Part shown: piece after piece, positions 36,031 through 46,665 of the stretch
How the letters are laid out: the number at the start of each line of letters is the position of its first letter
How positions within the stretch are numbered: the first letter of the stretch is position 1
Position numbers and translations under genes: made by a program
Notes under the pieces: generated by a model
The model's database searches: none
What the model was told of the DNA's origin: nothing
The model's input: only the letters and a program-made list of their open reading frames with translations
Source of the DNA: Agapetus fuscipes
Taxonomy: Eukaryota > Arthropoda > Insecta > Trichoptera > Glossosomatidae
Length of the DNA stretch: 64,000 bases
Assembly: GCA_951799405.1 (NCBI GenBank)
Contig: OX637333.1
Coordinates: 14,569,960-14,633,959, forward strand
Reading direction: 5' to 3'

Positions 36031-36713
36031 ATAAAGCTAAATTTGCCATTTTTGTTTCTTACACTTTATGGTCTTAGCAAAATAGCTACAGTAATGAAAA
36101 AAATCAAGCATGTTTTTTAATTTTTTTATCTTAATTATAAAGCTTGAACAAAATATATACCTTAAGAATTGCCACCACAAAAAAATATTTAAAAAACGCA
36201 TTTTTTTTATATTTTTAGCTTTTTTTTCGTGTGTGCTGTATTTTGGATTTTTTTTTTTTTGCTTTTTAATTACAGAACTATACATTGTTTAGGTTCCTTA
36301 CTTTACATTTTTTTTATAATGTCAATAGTTTTTGAGTAAATATGGAAAAACTGCGTTCTTTGATTTAATTAAAATTTAATTCATTTAGTAGTTTCAGCTT
36401 TTCCATATTTACTCAAAAACTATTGACAAAATAAAAAAAAATGTTCACAAGGGAACCTAAACAATTTATAGTTCTGTAATTAAAAAGCAAAAACAAAATT
36501 CCAAAATACAGCACACACGAAAAAAAAGCTAAAAATTTAAAAAAACGCGTTTTTTTTAAAAAAAAAATTGTAGCAATTCTTAAGTTATATATTTTGTTCA
36601 AGCTTCATAATTAAGATAAAAAATTAATAAACATTCTTGATTTTTTTCATTACTGTAACTATTTTGCTAAGACCAAAAAGTGTAAGAAACAAAAACGGCA
36701 GATTTAGCTTTAT
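36031..36713. repeat. 683-bp palindrome with ~310-bp arms
   Basis: The left arm (36031-36350) and right arm (36400-36713) are inverted copies with scattered substitutions and length changes in A/T runs. They share TTACACTTTTTGGTCTTAGC-like, TGTGTGCTGTATTTTGG and CATATTTACTCAAAAACTAT segments. The spacer is about 50 AT-rich bases. No coding capacity is evident; open frames in the arms mirror each other. Confidence 0.85.
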
Positions 36714-37814
36714 AACACGTCTTAAATCAGAAGGTAATGCAAATGGAGCATTTTCCATTGCTCGTCCGCGAAAAGGCAAACCATTACTTTTTATAGGTTG
36801 TTTAGGACCATTGTCGCATAGAAGGACATTTAAAAAAAATGTGTTTTTTTTAAAACAAACATAATATCATGAAACTTGATTGAAAGTATGAACGAACCAT
36901 CTGAAAGGTATCAATTAAAATGCTTTATTTAAATACAGTCTCCTTCTGGTTGGTACGTACTAACTTTTGTTTACCGTGTGTGGTATTTAAAAAAGCTTAC
37001 TTACATTTCTAAAATCCTACTTGTGGTAGATACTTTATTTTATGTTTATACTTAGAACATTTTTGAATTGAGAACTTTTGTCTAGGCGAATAAATGTCAG
37101 TTTTGTACTCTGCAGTCTTAAGTTACCAATAAAATAATGTTTTTTTTGTATTTTCCCTAGCAGGACGGCCGGCTAAAGTAACAATATTGTCTATGCCAAT
37201 CCATGTGCAGACCTCATTACGATTGTTTGACATTTTGTAGACATTATTTTTGCGAACCGCGATAAAGAGAAGATCAGGGTTTTCAGCGTTTCGACAAAGT
37301 CGTGTCCAACATCATCAATTAAGATCGTTAGATATTTTGTTTAGAATTGAAAACCAATTTTGCGAACCATTGTGAAGAGAATAGCAAATTTTTCAACGTT
37401 TCGTGGAAATCGTATCTAATTTCATAATGAAATGTATATCTTCCATGACGAAGAAGGTTCTTGCTCGTGTTTGAAGATTTGGGAACAGAAATGCAATACG
37501 CCTATCTATTTTTCCTGGCCAGAAAAAGGTATTACAGAATCAATAAATAATTAATTAACTTAAATTAAAAATAAAAATATTTTTTCAAAAACGTAGTTTT
37601 ATTTTCACAATAATTAATATTATCCGCTTCGAGTACTTTCGACCTTCAAGTTTCAGGTCATTAGCAAGAGTAATGATATTTAAAACATCAAATGCAACAA
37701 TCATATAGAGCGCGAAATTAAATTTTCCAGCTTGTGGGTATGCATTGAATTTGAATCATTTAAGACCTTTTTTTGCAACTTTAGATTTTACATTAAGATT
37801 AACGTTGTTTAAGG
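36714..37814. other. intronic DNA without recognised gene
   Basis: A frame at 36637-36864 contains GNANGAFSIARPRKGKPLLF, which looks protein-like, but starts in the palindrome and has no partner. The rest is AT-rich. Confidence 0.4.
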
Positions 37815-38050
37815 ATTTTTCAAACTCAAATTCCTTGACTTATTAGGTTGGTATGAGACCGACCACCCATGTTGTAAAAAATGGTTCACTTAACCAATGT
37901 TCCCCCTGTTTCAGAAAAGGTCGGTAAAAGTTGCTGGGCTTATATTTATTTGTGGTTTAGATTTTAATTTGTGAGTCGGTATACATGCAACATTTGTAAG
38001 CGCGAACTCACTTGTTTCTGCTTGGGGTCATGCATTAAATATGAATTATA
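37815..38050 (+). repeat. RTE-A 3' UTR copy, diverged
   Basis: It runs from TTCCTTGACTTATTAGGTTGG to ATTAAATATGAATTATAAAAG and lacks the GATTA tail. It lies just upstream of a coding RTE-A copy. Confidence 0.7.
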
Positions 38051-38091
38051 AAAGTTAATGTTTTAATAGTTGGCTTATACATATTTTTATA

Positions 38092-38722
38092 TATTTGTTA
38101 AGATGGTTTGGGCATATGGAGAGAATGAATGAGGAAAGACTGACGAAGAAAGTATATGTTGGTAGAATAGATGGATGTCGTGGTAGAGGAAGACCGAGAA
38201 AGGTATGGATGTACCAAATATCCGAAATTGCGAATGAATGGAATATCCAGAGTCATAATAAAAGAAGAGCTTGTATGAAGAAGGTTATGACTCTGGAGGA
38301 AATGAAAGAAGTATGCAAGGATAGAAAGAAATGGCGGTTGATCTGTGATGTTGGCGGCTAGGGTTTGTTAAAGTGAATTTGGTTTTATGATTTAGTTTTT
38401 TATGTCCATGTATATATTGTTATTTTTATTCTTTGATTTTAAAAAATGTAATTTGTCATGTATGTTCCTTGACTTATAGGTTGTTATGCGGCTGACCACC
38501 CATAATATAAAAATTGGTTCACTTTGCCAATGTCACCCCTGTTTCAGGGAAGGACGGCAAGAGTTGCAAGGCTTATGTTCATTTGAGATTGGGTTTGTAT
38601 ATTGTAGGTCCACATGCGGCATGTGTTAGCGCGAAATTATACATATCTGCTTGTGGGAATGCATTTAGTATAAATCTTAAATGATATATATCTTTGCAGC
38701 TTAGATTAGATTAGATTAGATT
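38092..38722 (+). mobile_element. RTE-A LINE, C-terminal coding part plus complete 3' UTR
   Basis: The frame from about 38092 encodes RWFGHMERMNEERLTKK, GRGRPRKVWMYQISEIANEW, a KKWRLICDVGG end and a stop at 38359. A ~100-base spacer leads into the 230-base repeat (38464-38722), ending in CAGCTTAGATTAGATTAGAT. The copy is 5'-truncated in mid-ORF. It is the cleanest evidence that the repeat is a LINE 3' UTR. The truncation point coincides with TTGTTAAGATGG, the site of the Jockey-like insertion in the other copy. Confidence 0.85.
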
Positions 38723-38880
38723 AGATTATACGTTGGTATGAGGCTGACCACCTATACTGTAAAAAATGGTTCACTTTGCCAATGTCACCCCTGTGTCAGG
38801 GAAGGTCGGCAAAAGTTAAAGAAGGTAGGCGCGAACTACACGTGTTTGTTTGTGGGCATGCATTTGATATACATATTCTG
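38723..38880 (+). repeat. partial RTE-A 3' UTR copy
   Basis: It begins inside the preceding tail (ATACGTTGGTATGAGGCTG) and has an internal deletion after GGCAAAAGTTAAAG. It runs to GGGCATGCATTTGATATAC. Confidence 0.7.
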
Positions 38881-39292
38881 TAGGATTTTGGTAGGTTAAT
38901 AAAAGTACCTATAAAAACTGTTGGATGTATAATTGTGCTCAAAATAAAGCACTTTTTTATTTGTTAGGTTTTTATTCCGAATGTGTTCCAAATTCAAATT
39001 TCATAAGAATAATATTATTATTACAAGATCTTGATAGGTTAATAAAAGTACCTATAAAATCTGTAGGATTTATAATGTGTTCAAAATACAGCACATTTTT
39101 ATTTGTTAGGTTTTTATTCCGAATGTGTTCCAAATTCAAATTTTATAAGAATAATATTATTATTGTAGGATCTTGGTAGGCTAATAAAAGTACCTACCTA
39201 TAAAATCCGTAGGATTTGTAATGTGTTCAAAATAAAGCACATTTTTATTTGTTAGGTTTTTATTCCGAATGTGTTCCAAATTCAAATTTCAT
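38881..39292 (+). repeat. three tandem ~143-bp units
   Basis: Each unit contains GGTTAATAAAAGTACCTATA, then GTGTTCAAAATAAAGCAC, TTTATTTGTTAGGTTTTTAT and CGAATGTGTTCCAAATTC. The units start near 38882, 39025 and 39167. The open frame at 38925-39179 simply crosses them. Confidence 0.9.
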
Positions 39293-39319
39293 GTTTGTGT
39301 GCTTGTTTTGGTTTAACAC

Positions 39320-39518
39320 AAAAAGGTGCTGTAATCGATCATGTTTATTTATTGAAAAAACAACAATTTTAAAACTTTTAATGATGGAGTTGCACATCCG
39401 AAATTCTGAATAATATTTGTTGTGAATATGATGTGCATCTGTTCAGGAGTTCTTCAGTTAGCTAACCATTAACGCACATCAATTTTGTATGGGGAGGCCG
39501 TTGCTTTTTATAATAAAG

Positions 39519-39557
<39 letters not shown>

Positions 39558-39945
39558 GGGGAAGGGATAATTTTGAAATGAATAAAAAATATAGGTAGGT
39601 AGGTACTCAACGGAATTCAACCGAAAAAGAATCGACTTGGCAATGGGAACGATGGCAACTTTGAAGCCTATGTTGAAGTGCTAGCAATTTATTTGAAATT
39701 CGAATGTCAAAATGAGTTTTGTTTCTCGCATAGGTTTTACATAAAAATGTGTTGTGATTGATCATGTTTATTTATTTAAAAAACCACAATTTAAAATCTA
39801 CTAATGATGAGGAAGCACATCCCAAGTCCTGAACAATATTTGTTGTGAATATGACGTGCATCTGTTCAGGAGTTCTTCAGTTTGAATGCCATTAACGCAC
39901 AATTATTTTGTATGGGGAGGCCGTTGAATTTTATATTATAGGGGG
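39320..39945 (+). repeat. direct ~190-bp duplication around a (GATA)n run
   Basis: Segments 39325-39510 and 39755-39940 share GATCATGTTTATTTATT, GTGCATCTGTTCAGGAG and TTTTGTATGGGGAGGCCGTTG. Between them is an (AGAT)n run at 39522-39556. They may be the two ends of one element or two copies. Confidence 0.7.
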
Positions 39946-40036
39946 ATATATATGGTATTAGTTATATTATTAGTTATCTACACATTAACAAGATACAATA
40001 TTTTAATTGTTAGTAAAACAACACAGTCTGTTTCAG

Positions 40037-40257
40037 GTGATTCAGGCTATCCCCTAAGATCTACTCTGTTGACACCGATAGTGGTCACAGAAGCTGGTTC
40101 GCCCCAGCGGCACTACACCGATCTGCATTGCCGTGTAAGGAATACTGTGGAGCGATGTATTGGGGTGCTTAAAAGTAGCTGCCGATGTTTGCTTGTGGAC
40201 CGCAAATTGCATTATGATCCCGTGACTGCTGGATACATCACAAATGCTTGTGTAGTT
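40037..40257 (+). CDS. PIF/Harbinger transposase, exon block 4
   Basis: Acceptor CTGTTTCAG ends at 40036. It encodes GDSGYPLRSTLLTPIV, then CRVRNTVERCIGVLKSSCRC (the third catalytic residue, Glu, in the RNTVER motif) and AGYITNACVV. Thus all three acidic residues of the site are present in the combined gene. The frame then runs into a foreign 2.4-kb block, with no canonical donor that keeps the frame. Confidence 0.9.
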
Positions 40258-42691
40258 TGAAAAGAATCTGCCTCCTCACTTAATCCAGAGGAAAATAAAG
40301 GGATCCTTGGTTACGGTCCACCTGAAATGAACCTGACCTGTTGGAAAATTCCCTTCTGCGAACGGAACAATCCTTCTTCACGGTTCAACTGGAGTGAACC
40401 GGTCAATTCACTCTTAGGTGAAAATTATAAGATTATGGCCAATAATCTTTATGCATTTGTGTGATCGTCTATTTTACGGTTATGACCCCTCGTTGTGCGA
40501 TAGGTAGAGACAGAACGTTGTGTGATTTTTTGTTTTACTGTCTCAAACCTATCTTCGTGGTGGACCCAAATTCTTTAATGATGGTGAGGATGAATACAGG
40601 TGTGCCTAGCTTAATAATATTTTAATGAATTTAATTAACTAACCCAAAGGTTACGACGCCGAATTATACACAATTTGATTTTATTTCTGACAAAACTTCC
40701 GCGAGATTCATTTATTTAAAATCTGACGCCCGTTAATGCAGATGAATTTATTTCAAAAACAAGTACAACAATAACAGCTCAATTAAACAGTAGATAATCA
40801 AACATCAATTGAATAAAAGTTATTTGGTTAGTATTGTTTTAGCAAAATTAAAGAGAATATGGTTTGATCTTTTCTTCTTCTTTCTCTCTCCCTGCACCGT
40901 AGCTCCAACCAGCGGTTGTAAACATTTCTCGCTCCAAGATCACTTACCTTTTGTAGATTCTCTTTGCTGTGGAAGAAATTTCATTAGTGTGTTTTAGGAA
41001 GGGATTGATTTTAATAACTGGTACGACAAACCGGCCCAGTAGAAGATGACTCCCTTCACCCCAGCTTCCTTGTAAATGGGATTCCTCATTTGCTCGTAAG
41101 CAAGAGAGACCCAAAATCGAAGAAAGCTCATCTTCCTCTTTCCTCCAAGAATTTAACAGGTTGGCCCCACGGCCTGGTCCTTTCAGACCACGGGAAGGAT
41201 ATTTTAGAAGGGACTGGCCCTAACCTTACTCCGCGTCATGAAATAACCGAACGCCAAAAAACAATGAATGGAGACTTTTTAAAACTCGATCGCCATGTCG
41301 AGGCTCGCACTGTATTTTTGGTGTCAGAATCCAGCAGGAACTAGGTGTTGTGATGTTGGAATGACGTCAGTTGACTCCAGCCCATAACAGAGGAACAATG
41401 GAAGCTATATCCAAGTCATGATATAAGTCTGGTAGTAACCTCGTCCCTCGTTCAGTGATGATGTTGAGGACGCAGATAACCATGGCCGAAGGAGAGGTCA
41501 AGCTATGAACCAAAGGAAACATAGGACGTGCTCCGGAGCATGGCTCCTTGTCAGTCAACATTGGATTTATAGTTTTGATGGAAAGTTTTGGAAGCCGAAA
41601 GCTTTCACTTCCAACACAATGCGAACTCCTTCATAGCAGCAAAGAACCGTTAGGTTCAGGTATTTCAGATATTAAGCAAACAGCGTTCAATTCTTTCTGA
41701 CACAGGTGTTTTGTGAGAGAGAAGGTGTGTTTGTTAGTAACTGCAAGGCTGTGGAAAAAGACAACAATTTATAAGCATTTCAGGACATTTGTGCCCCTTG
41801 ATTGAAAGCTATGTTGAATTCACCCCTTTTGACCTGGAAGACAAACATCTTATTTATAATACAAAACGTAATAATTTTTAAGATCGGAGTATTCGGCAAC
41901 AGCAGCCCCTCGGACTGAAACATAGGCAACAAATCATTTTCAAAATGTGAAGATTGAATACATTTTAGAACGCAAGTTAATTAGATTAGTTTAGTGTGTT
42001 AGAAAATAATTTGAAATCTCTCATCCTTCTGCGAAGCAGCTCAGCGAACTATGTGTTTACGCGGATTAATGAATTTGATTAATAAATAATTAAATGCGCC
42101 TTCCCATTCAGCAACCACTGGTTTAATTTTATTTTATTCAAAATTTCAATCGTAAGTTATTTTTATGGTTTAAAGTTTGAGAATCACTGCGATTTACGGA
42201 ATTACATATTTTGCCTACTTTTAGTTTTAGACAGACACATGAAAAATACACTCCCGGAATATTATGTCGGCAGATATTTTATTATTATTAAAACCACGTA
42301 AATACTTATTCTTCCTTAAATTCCGAACGAACGATTCGCGGCGTCTTTATTAAGAGAAAAATCTTTTTAGTCTATTTAAATTTTCTTCCGAATTAAAACC
42401 CGATTTTAATTTAAATATTTTGTTTCGAATTTGTTTAGCTCAGATTTAAGATCATATAAGCCCGTGCTTCCCGATTGACTGTCACGACCCGAATCCCCTT
42501 CCTTTCTCTTCGGTGGTCCAGGACTCACTCCCAGTTTGACTTGCATTCCCCCACCAGGAGGTGCAATCAGGCCATAGGAAAAAAATACGTATGGACAAGA
42601 AAACCTCTTCCTACGCAAATGTGATACGCCCACATACATAGGAGCTTCAATTATTTTATTTTATTTTTGATGAAAAGCTTGGATCATCACA
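40258..42691. mobile_element. 2.4-kb insertion with TG...CA ends and AGTT target duplication
   Basis: Transposase coding stops after AGTT (40254-40257) and resumes after AGTT (42692-42695), so removing the block plus one AGTT restores the frame exactly (NACVV to LHNIAN). The block starts TGAAAAG and ends ATCACA. TG...CA ends with a 4-base duplication fit an LTR-type or similar element, but I could not find LTRs or coding domains inside. Open frames in it (41090-41344 and others) are unrecognised. Confidence 0.55.
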
Positions 42692-42695
42692 AGTT

Positions 42696-42776
42696 CTACA
42701 TAATATTGCCAATGTGGCCAGACTGCCTGTAATGGCTTTAACACCACACGAAGAGCAAAATGAAGCAGCAATGCAG
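42696..42776 (+). CDS. PIF/Harbinger transposase, exon block 5
   Basis: It encodes LHNIANVARLPVMALTPHEE and QNEAAMQ before a donor GTAATG at 42777. LHNI right after CVV is the expected continuation of the DDE_Tnp_4 C-terminus. It begins directly after the AGTT duplication that ends the inserted block. Confidence 0.8.
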
Positions 42777-42877
42777 GTAATGTATTGTTGTAATAAAGTA
42801 CTAGCATCTAGTTATGTCTACATAGCTGTTGTTATTTGTATAAGAAGGTAATTATGACATATGTACACTCGTTTCAG

Positions 42878-42985
42878 ATAAGACATCCACACAATGAAAT
42901 TGTGTTAAGAAGGAACGATCCATTAGCAGCGGGTGAGCGCGCCAGAAATGCTCTGATAGCAAGGCTTTGGGCTACACGGCCATGA
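42878..42985 (+). CDS. PIF/Harbinger transposase, terminal exon
   Basis: Acceptor TCGTTTCAG ends at 42877. It encodes IRHPHNEIVLRRNDPLAAGE, then RARNALIARLWATRP and TGA at 42983. The GxxARxxLIxRLW end is typical of HARBI1-like proteins. The stop lies only about 140 bases from the end of the convergent partner gene. Confidence 0.85.
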   Translation: MRHPHNEIVLRRNDPLAAGERARNALIARLWATRP

Positions 42986-43122
42986 AACTTTGTTTTTTGA
43001 TCCATGTAGTTTTTTTCTGTTACATTTTTGTATTGATAGTTTTAAGTAACTTTTCCTTAATGCATGACTTTAAAGTTTCATTTACAACAACAAAAAAGGA
43101 GGAAACCTTATTGGTTTTACCT

Positions 43123-43343
43123 TTAATGAGGCCCAATAATGTGGGCTAAATATCTTTCGGCTACATCTGCAAGCCGCTGGAGACTCTGCCCAATTTGGTC
43201 TAGAGCGGCTACATCTGCAAGCCGCTCGAGACTCTGCCCGATTCGGTCTTGAGCACGGGCATAAGCAGCATCAGATGCAGCTCGCTGTAGCTCCACCTGT
43301 GACAAAACCCTCCTAGCCTCATCTAGTGGAGCCAGCGGACGAG
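43123..43343 (-). CDS. PIF/Harbinger partner protein, last exon
   Basis: Minus strand, after acceptor TATTTCAG. It encodes RPLAPLDEARRVLSQVELQR, AYARAQDRIGQSLERLADVA and a second IGQSLQRLADVAERY, then a stop. Amphipathic Leu/Ala heptads at the C-terminus are what the MADF/Myb-SANT partner proteins of PIF/Harbinger elements show. Convergent arrangement with the transposase is usual for these elements. The tandem RIGQSLERLADVAALDQ-type duplication is visible at the DNA level. Confidence 0.65.
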
Positions 43344-43429
43344 CTGAAATAATACATTTATCATCATCTCAATGTTATGTTGTTGTCTATAATGAAATTT
43401 TCATCAGTAAAGCTAGTTGCACTACTTAC

Positions 43430-43528
43430 TGCGCTGTCGTGTTAGTCGAGGCAGAAGTGGTGGCTTAATGACAGGGTCTAAAACCTGCAGAGGTGGTGGG
43501 GCGGTGGCTGCTGGAGCCTCAGTAATGT
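43430..43528 (-). CDS. PIF/Harbinger partner protein, proline-rich exon
   Basis: Minus strand, between acceptor TTGTTTCAG and donor GTAAGTAG. It encodes ITEAPAATAPPPLQVLDPVI and KPPLLPRLTRQR, with an A left over that joins CT of the last exon (Thr), keeping the frame. It is a low-complexity linker like those in MADF-type proteins. Confidence 0.65.
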
Positions 43529-43682
43529 CTGAAACAACAAAATTTTTCATTCCTACAATTTCTATTTAAGTAAGTACATTACCAAATTTATGGTGTTTAT
43601 GTGTAGCCGTGAAAGTCTTTCATCTGAATAAGTAAGTTATTTCAGTTAATAAATAAAATTCAATAAAACACTGTATGAATTG

Positions 43683-43775
43683 TTTTTGTGTTTTTTCTGT
43701 TAGACCATGGTCTATATGCAGCTTTTTGCATATAGACCATGGTCTAACCCGAAAAAACACAAAAACAATTCAGTA
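43683..43775. repeat. perfect-core hairpin
   Basis: About 40-base arms: TTGTTTTTGTGTTTTTTC...TAGACCATGGTCTATATGCA and its complement, around a 6-base loop (GCTTTT). The core TAGACCATGGTCTA is itself a palindrome. Confidence 0.85.
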
Positions 43776-44076
43776 GTTAATACCGACCATGAAAGTGTTA
43801 GTGAAAGTTTAAAACTTTATTTAAAACACTGTTTCTTTCACTTTTTAAGATATTCAAATATGAAATAAATATGGCCTTTTACAGTGTTAACCCACAAACT
43901 TTGAAAAAACTAAATAAAAGTTAGTTTCACAGACCAAACGGTAACTCAACCTCAATGACTGGAGAATCACACACAAGTGACACAAGACTATGTTTATATT
44001 GAATGTTTTCTTTTCAAATTTATATTTTGCAAGAACAATACGATGATTATTGTAAGAAAATATTTATTCTACTCAC

Positions 44077-44182
44077 TGCACATCTGGAGCGACATCATGA
44101 ACCTGAGAGGTGGATGGCTGTTCGTCCAGAGTAGGATGACTGCCATTGAGCCTCCGATACTCTTGAAATGCGCTTTTCCATC
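44077..44182 (-). CDS. probable upstream exon of the Harbinger partner protein
   Basis: Minus strand, between acceptor ATATTTTGTAG and donor GTGAGTAG. The most protein-like frame reads WKSAFQEYRRLNGSHPTLDE and QPSTSQVHDVAPDV, but its phase at the donor does not match the next exon, which needs a one-base shift. Another frame fits the phase but looks less protein-like. Either an indel has broken the gene or the splice site differs. The DNA-binding N-terminus was not found. Confidence 0.45.
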
Positions 44183-44299
44183 CTACAAAATATTAGGTGA
44201 TTAAATTATTTAAGTGATTAAAAGTAATATTTACTTAATTGTGAAAAAGTTTAAAGACAGTCACTTACTTTGAAATGAGTCCAACTCGCATTAAATACG

Positions 44300-44639
44300 C
44301 GAAATCATGGTGAAACTTCGTTTATTTGTTTACCTTTTTTCTAATTTGACATTTGGTGGCCAGCCTAAAAAATTAAACATTATTTTTCTGTTTCTTCTTC
44401 TCTATGGCGGATTCCCGCGTTCAGCAGGGGCGCCAGTGTCGAGATGTTAATATTATTTTTAATGATGGTCAAATTTCGTCTTCTTGTGCTTTTATTAATG
44501 ATTTTATTGAAAAATATACATATAATCGAAAAATACCTTCACAAATACTAAAAAATGAATAGAAAAAGATCCAGGTCAATTTAGTTTTTTAAATTTTTTC
44601 TCCATGGCAATAATGACACCAAATATGAATCTAAATCTA
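44300..44639. other. intronic DNA without recognised feature
   Basis: Nothing beyond AT-rich sequence. A possible upstream exon of the partner gene with a GTAAGT donor near 44264 (minus) could not be confirmed. Confidence 0.35.
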
Positions 44640-44890
44640 AATCTAAATCTAAGCTGCAAAGATATGTATCATTTGAGATTTATATTAAATGCATTCCCAC
44701 AAGCAGACGTGCATAATTTCGCGCTTACACATGCTGCATGTGGACCTACAATATAAAAACCCCAATCTCAAATGAACATAAGCCCTGCAACTCTTGCCGA
44801 CCTTCCCTGAATCAGGGGTGACATTGGCAAAGTGAACCATTTTTTACAGTATGGGTGGTCAGCCGCATACCAACCTATCAGTCAAGGAGT
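44640..44890 (-). repeat. RTE-A 3' UTR copy
   Basis: Minus-strand copy with a (TTTAGA)n tail at 44625-44655. The landmarks GGTGACATTGGCAAAGTGAA and GGGTGGTCAGCCGC are intact. Confidence 0.85.
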
Positions 44891-45209
44891 GCAAGCAATT
44901 AATACGCAATTAATACGCAATTAATAGCAATTAATAATATGAATCATAGTGTGAAATGAATTGAAGAAGAATTGCTAAATTGTGAGACCGTTTTACGAAA
45001 AATAGAGGAATTGCTTAGGATCTGCTATAGAATTCAGGAAATGAATTGCCCAATGTGGGTGGCCGTTTTAGACCTCCTGAGCAATTATATCCATACAAGT
45101 TTGTCTTAGAAAAAGTAAAGAGATTTCTAACGGTGTTATTCTTACTTGTCATATTTTGCCGTCGGCCTATCTGGTGACTACTTAGTCTGGGCACAAAGCC
45201 GGACTAGAC

Positions 45210-45640
45210 CTTGTCTTGTCTTGTATCCTGCCGCCATTCCTATAGGGGTGGCCGGTACCTCCACACAAGTGCCTCCACTTGACTCTGTCCCTGCATACTT
45301 CTTTCATCTCATCTAATTTCATCACTCTTTTCATGCATGCTCTTCTCTTGTTTCCACTCTGTAAATTCCATTCATTCGCAATCTCACTTATCTGATCAAT
45401 CCATTCTTTTCTAGGTCTTCCCTTCCACGCTTACCTATTACATTCCCTTTATACACTCTTTTTGTCAGTCGGTCTTCATTCATCCTTTCAATATGTCCAA
45501 TCCATCGCATCACACTTCTTTGAACTTATACTTTCACACTTTCTTTTACTCCGCATTCATTCAGAACCCATTCGTTTCTCACTCTATCTTTCAGTGTTTT
45601 TCTTCTCAAATGAGCCATTTCTACGGTGCATACCTTATTT
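45210..45640 (-). pseudogene. diverged RTE-B LINE C-terminal fragment
   Basis: The minus strand retains the frame of the copies at 4085 and 13140 in pieces: an ERM-type region, KRV(Y) stretch, WIDQISEIANEW-like part, and the 3' end with CCTGCCGCCATTCC and a (TACAAGACAAG) tail at 45215-45232. Several indels break it. It runs directly into a SINE family 2 copy. Confidence 0.65.
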
Positions 45641-45642
45641 AC

Positions 45643-45965
45643 TTCGTTGTTTATTTCCAACCCCAAAATAAAATACCGGAAAGGTTTACTCAGCCTTCAC
45701 AAGAAATGAGTACCAGCACTCTGGGAGCTGGGAAACCTCCACTTCAACTGAAGTGGTTGGCGTAAGGCCGGCCAAAATTAAATAGGTTCAACTCGCCACA
45801 TGTGACCCCTTCGGGGATAACGCGGCAAGAAGTTACACTATATGTGTAGCTTAGTTGCGTTTTGCAACTTTTTCGGCCCTTTTCTGAAACAGGGGTGACA
45901 TTGGTAGAGCGAATTTACTTTTTACAGCATGGGGTGTCAGCCTTAAACCAACCTATAAGTCAAAA
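45643..45965. repeat. SINE family 2 copy followed by an inverted RTE-A piece
   Basis: 45643-45866 (+) is a 5'-truncated SINE 2 (GTTTATTTCCAACCCC to TAGCTTAGTTGCG). 45868-45965 (-) is a decayed part of the RTE-A 3' UTR from its start to TTGCAACTT. Confidence 0.75.
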
Positions 45966-46499
45966 ACATAGTAATGATGAATGAATGAACTGCGTAAAAA
46001 CAACAATATGTGAACAATACAAAATCAGCGCTGCAGGCAAACCTAATTTTTTTTTACTCCTAAAGGAAACAAAACCACAAATTTTTAATGCTACAATTTT
46101 TTAGCAACTATGGTTTTTTTTGTCCCCTTTATATTTTAAAATCATGGTTACCCTGAAATCCATTGAGTGTTGCAAATCGCTTAATATTGCCAGGGAAAAA
46201 ATAATTCCTCAGTTGGCTCATAAATATTCACTAATCAAAAAAACTAACCATACAAATGAAAAAAAACACATTTAAATAAAAAAATGATCTTGTAACTTGG
46301 ATCCATTTTTGTATGGTGGCTATGAGAAATATGCGTTTTTACTTGTCCTGACCCTACCTATCCCGTGTGTCAGCGAGTTTATGTCGTTGAGCCATGTTTT
46401 AGTTTCCTGCTGTGAAAGATGTGGGAGCCTATAGTGGTACAAATATACAAACAAACCAAATATGCAAAATATGAAGAATGTCTATTTTACGTAAATACT

Positions 46500-46665
46500 T
46501 TGTTATTTAATTTATAAAATTTTTGAATAAATTCAAAACAAAACACTGTTTACTTTCACAATAAAATTTATTTAAAAAATATTAAAATCTTTAAAACAAA
46601 TTACAAACGTTTTCGACCTAGTAGGTCATCTTCAGGTATGATGACTTTTTTATTTGTTACAATTA
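46500..46665 (-). repeat. Penelope-type end with hammerhead-like motif
   Basis: On the minus strand: CTGAAGATGACC, loop TACT, AGGTCGAAAACG, with ATAC/GTA able to pair as stem I. The flank matches 59811-59930, which carries the same motif. The GAAAACG region makes stem III doubtful. Confidence 0.55.
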
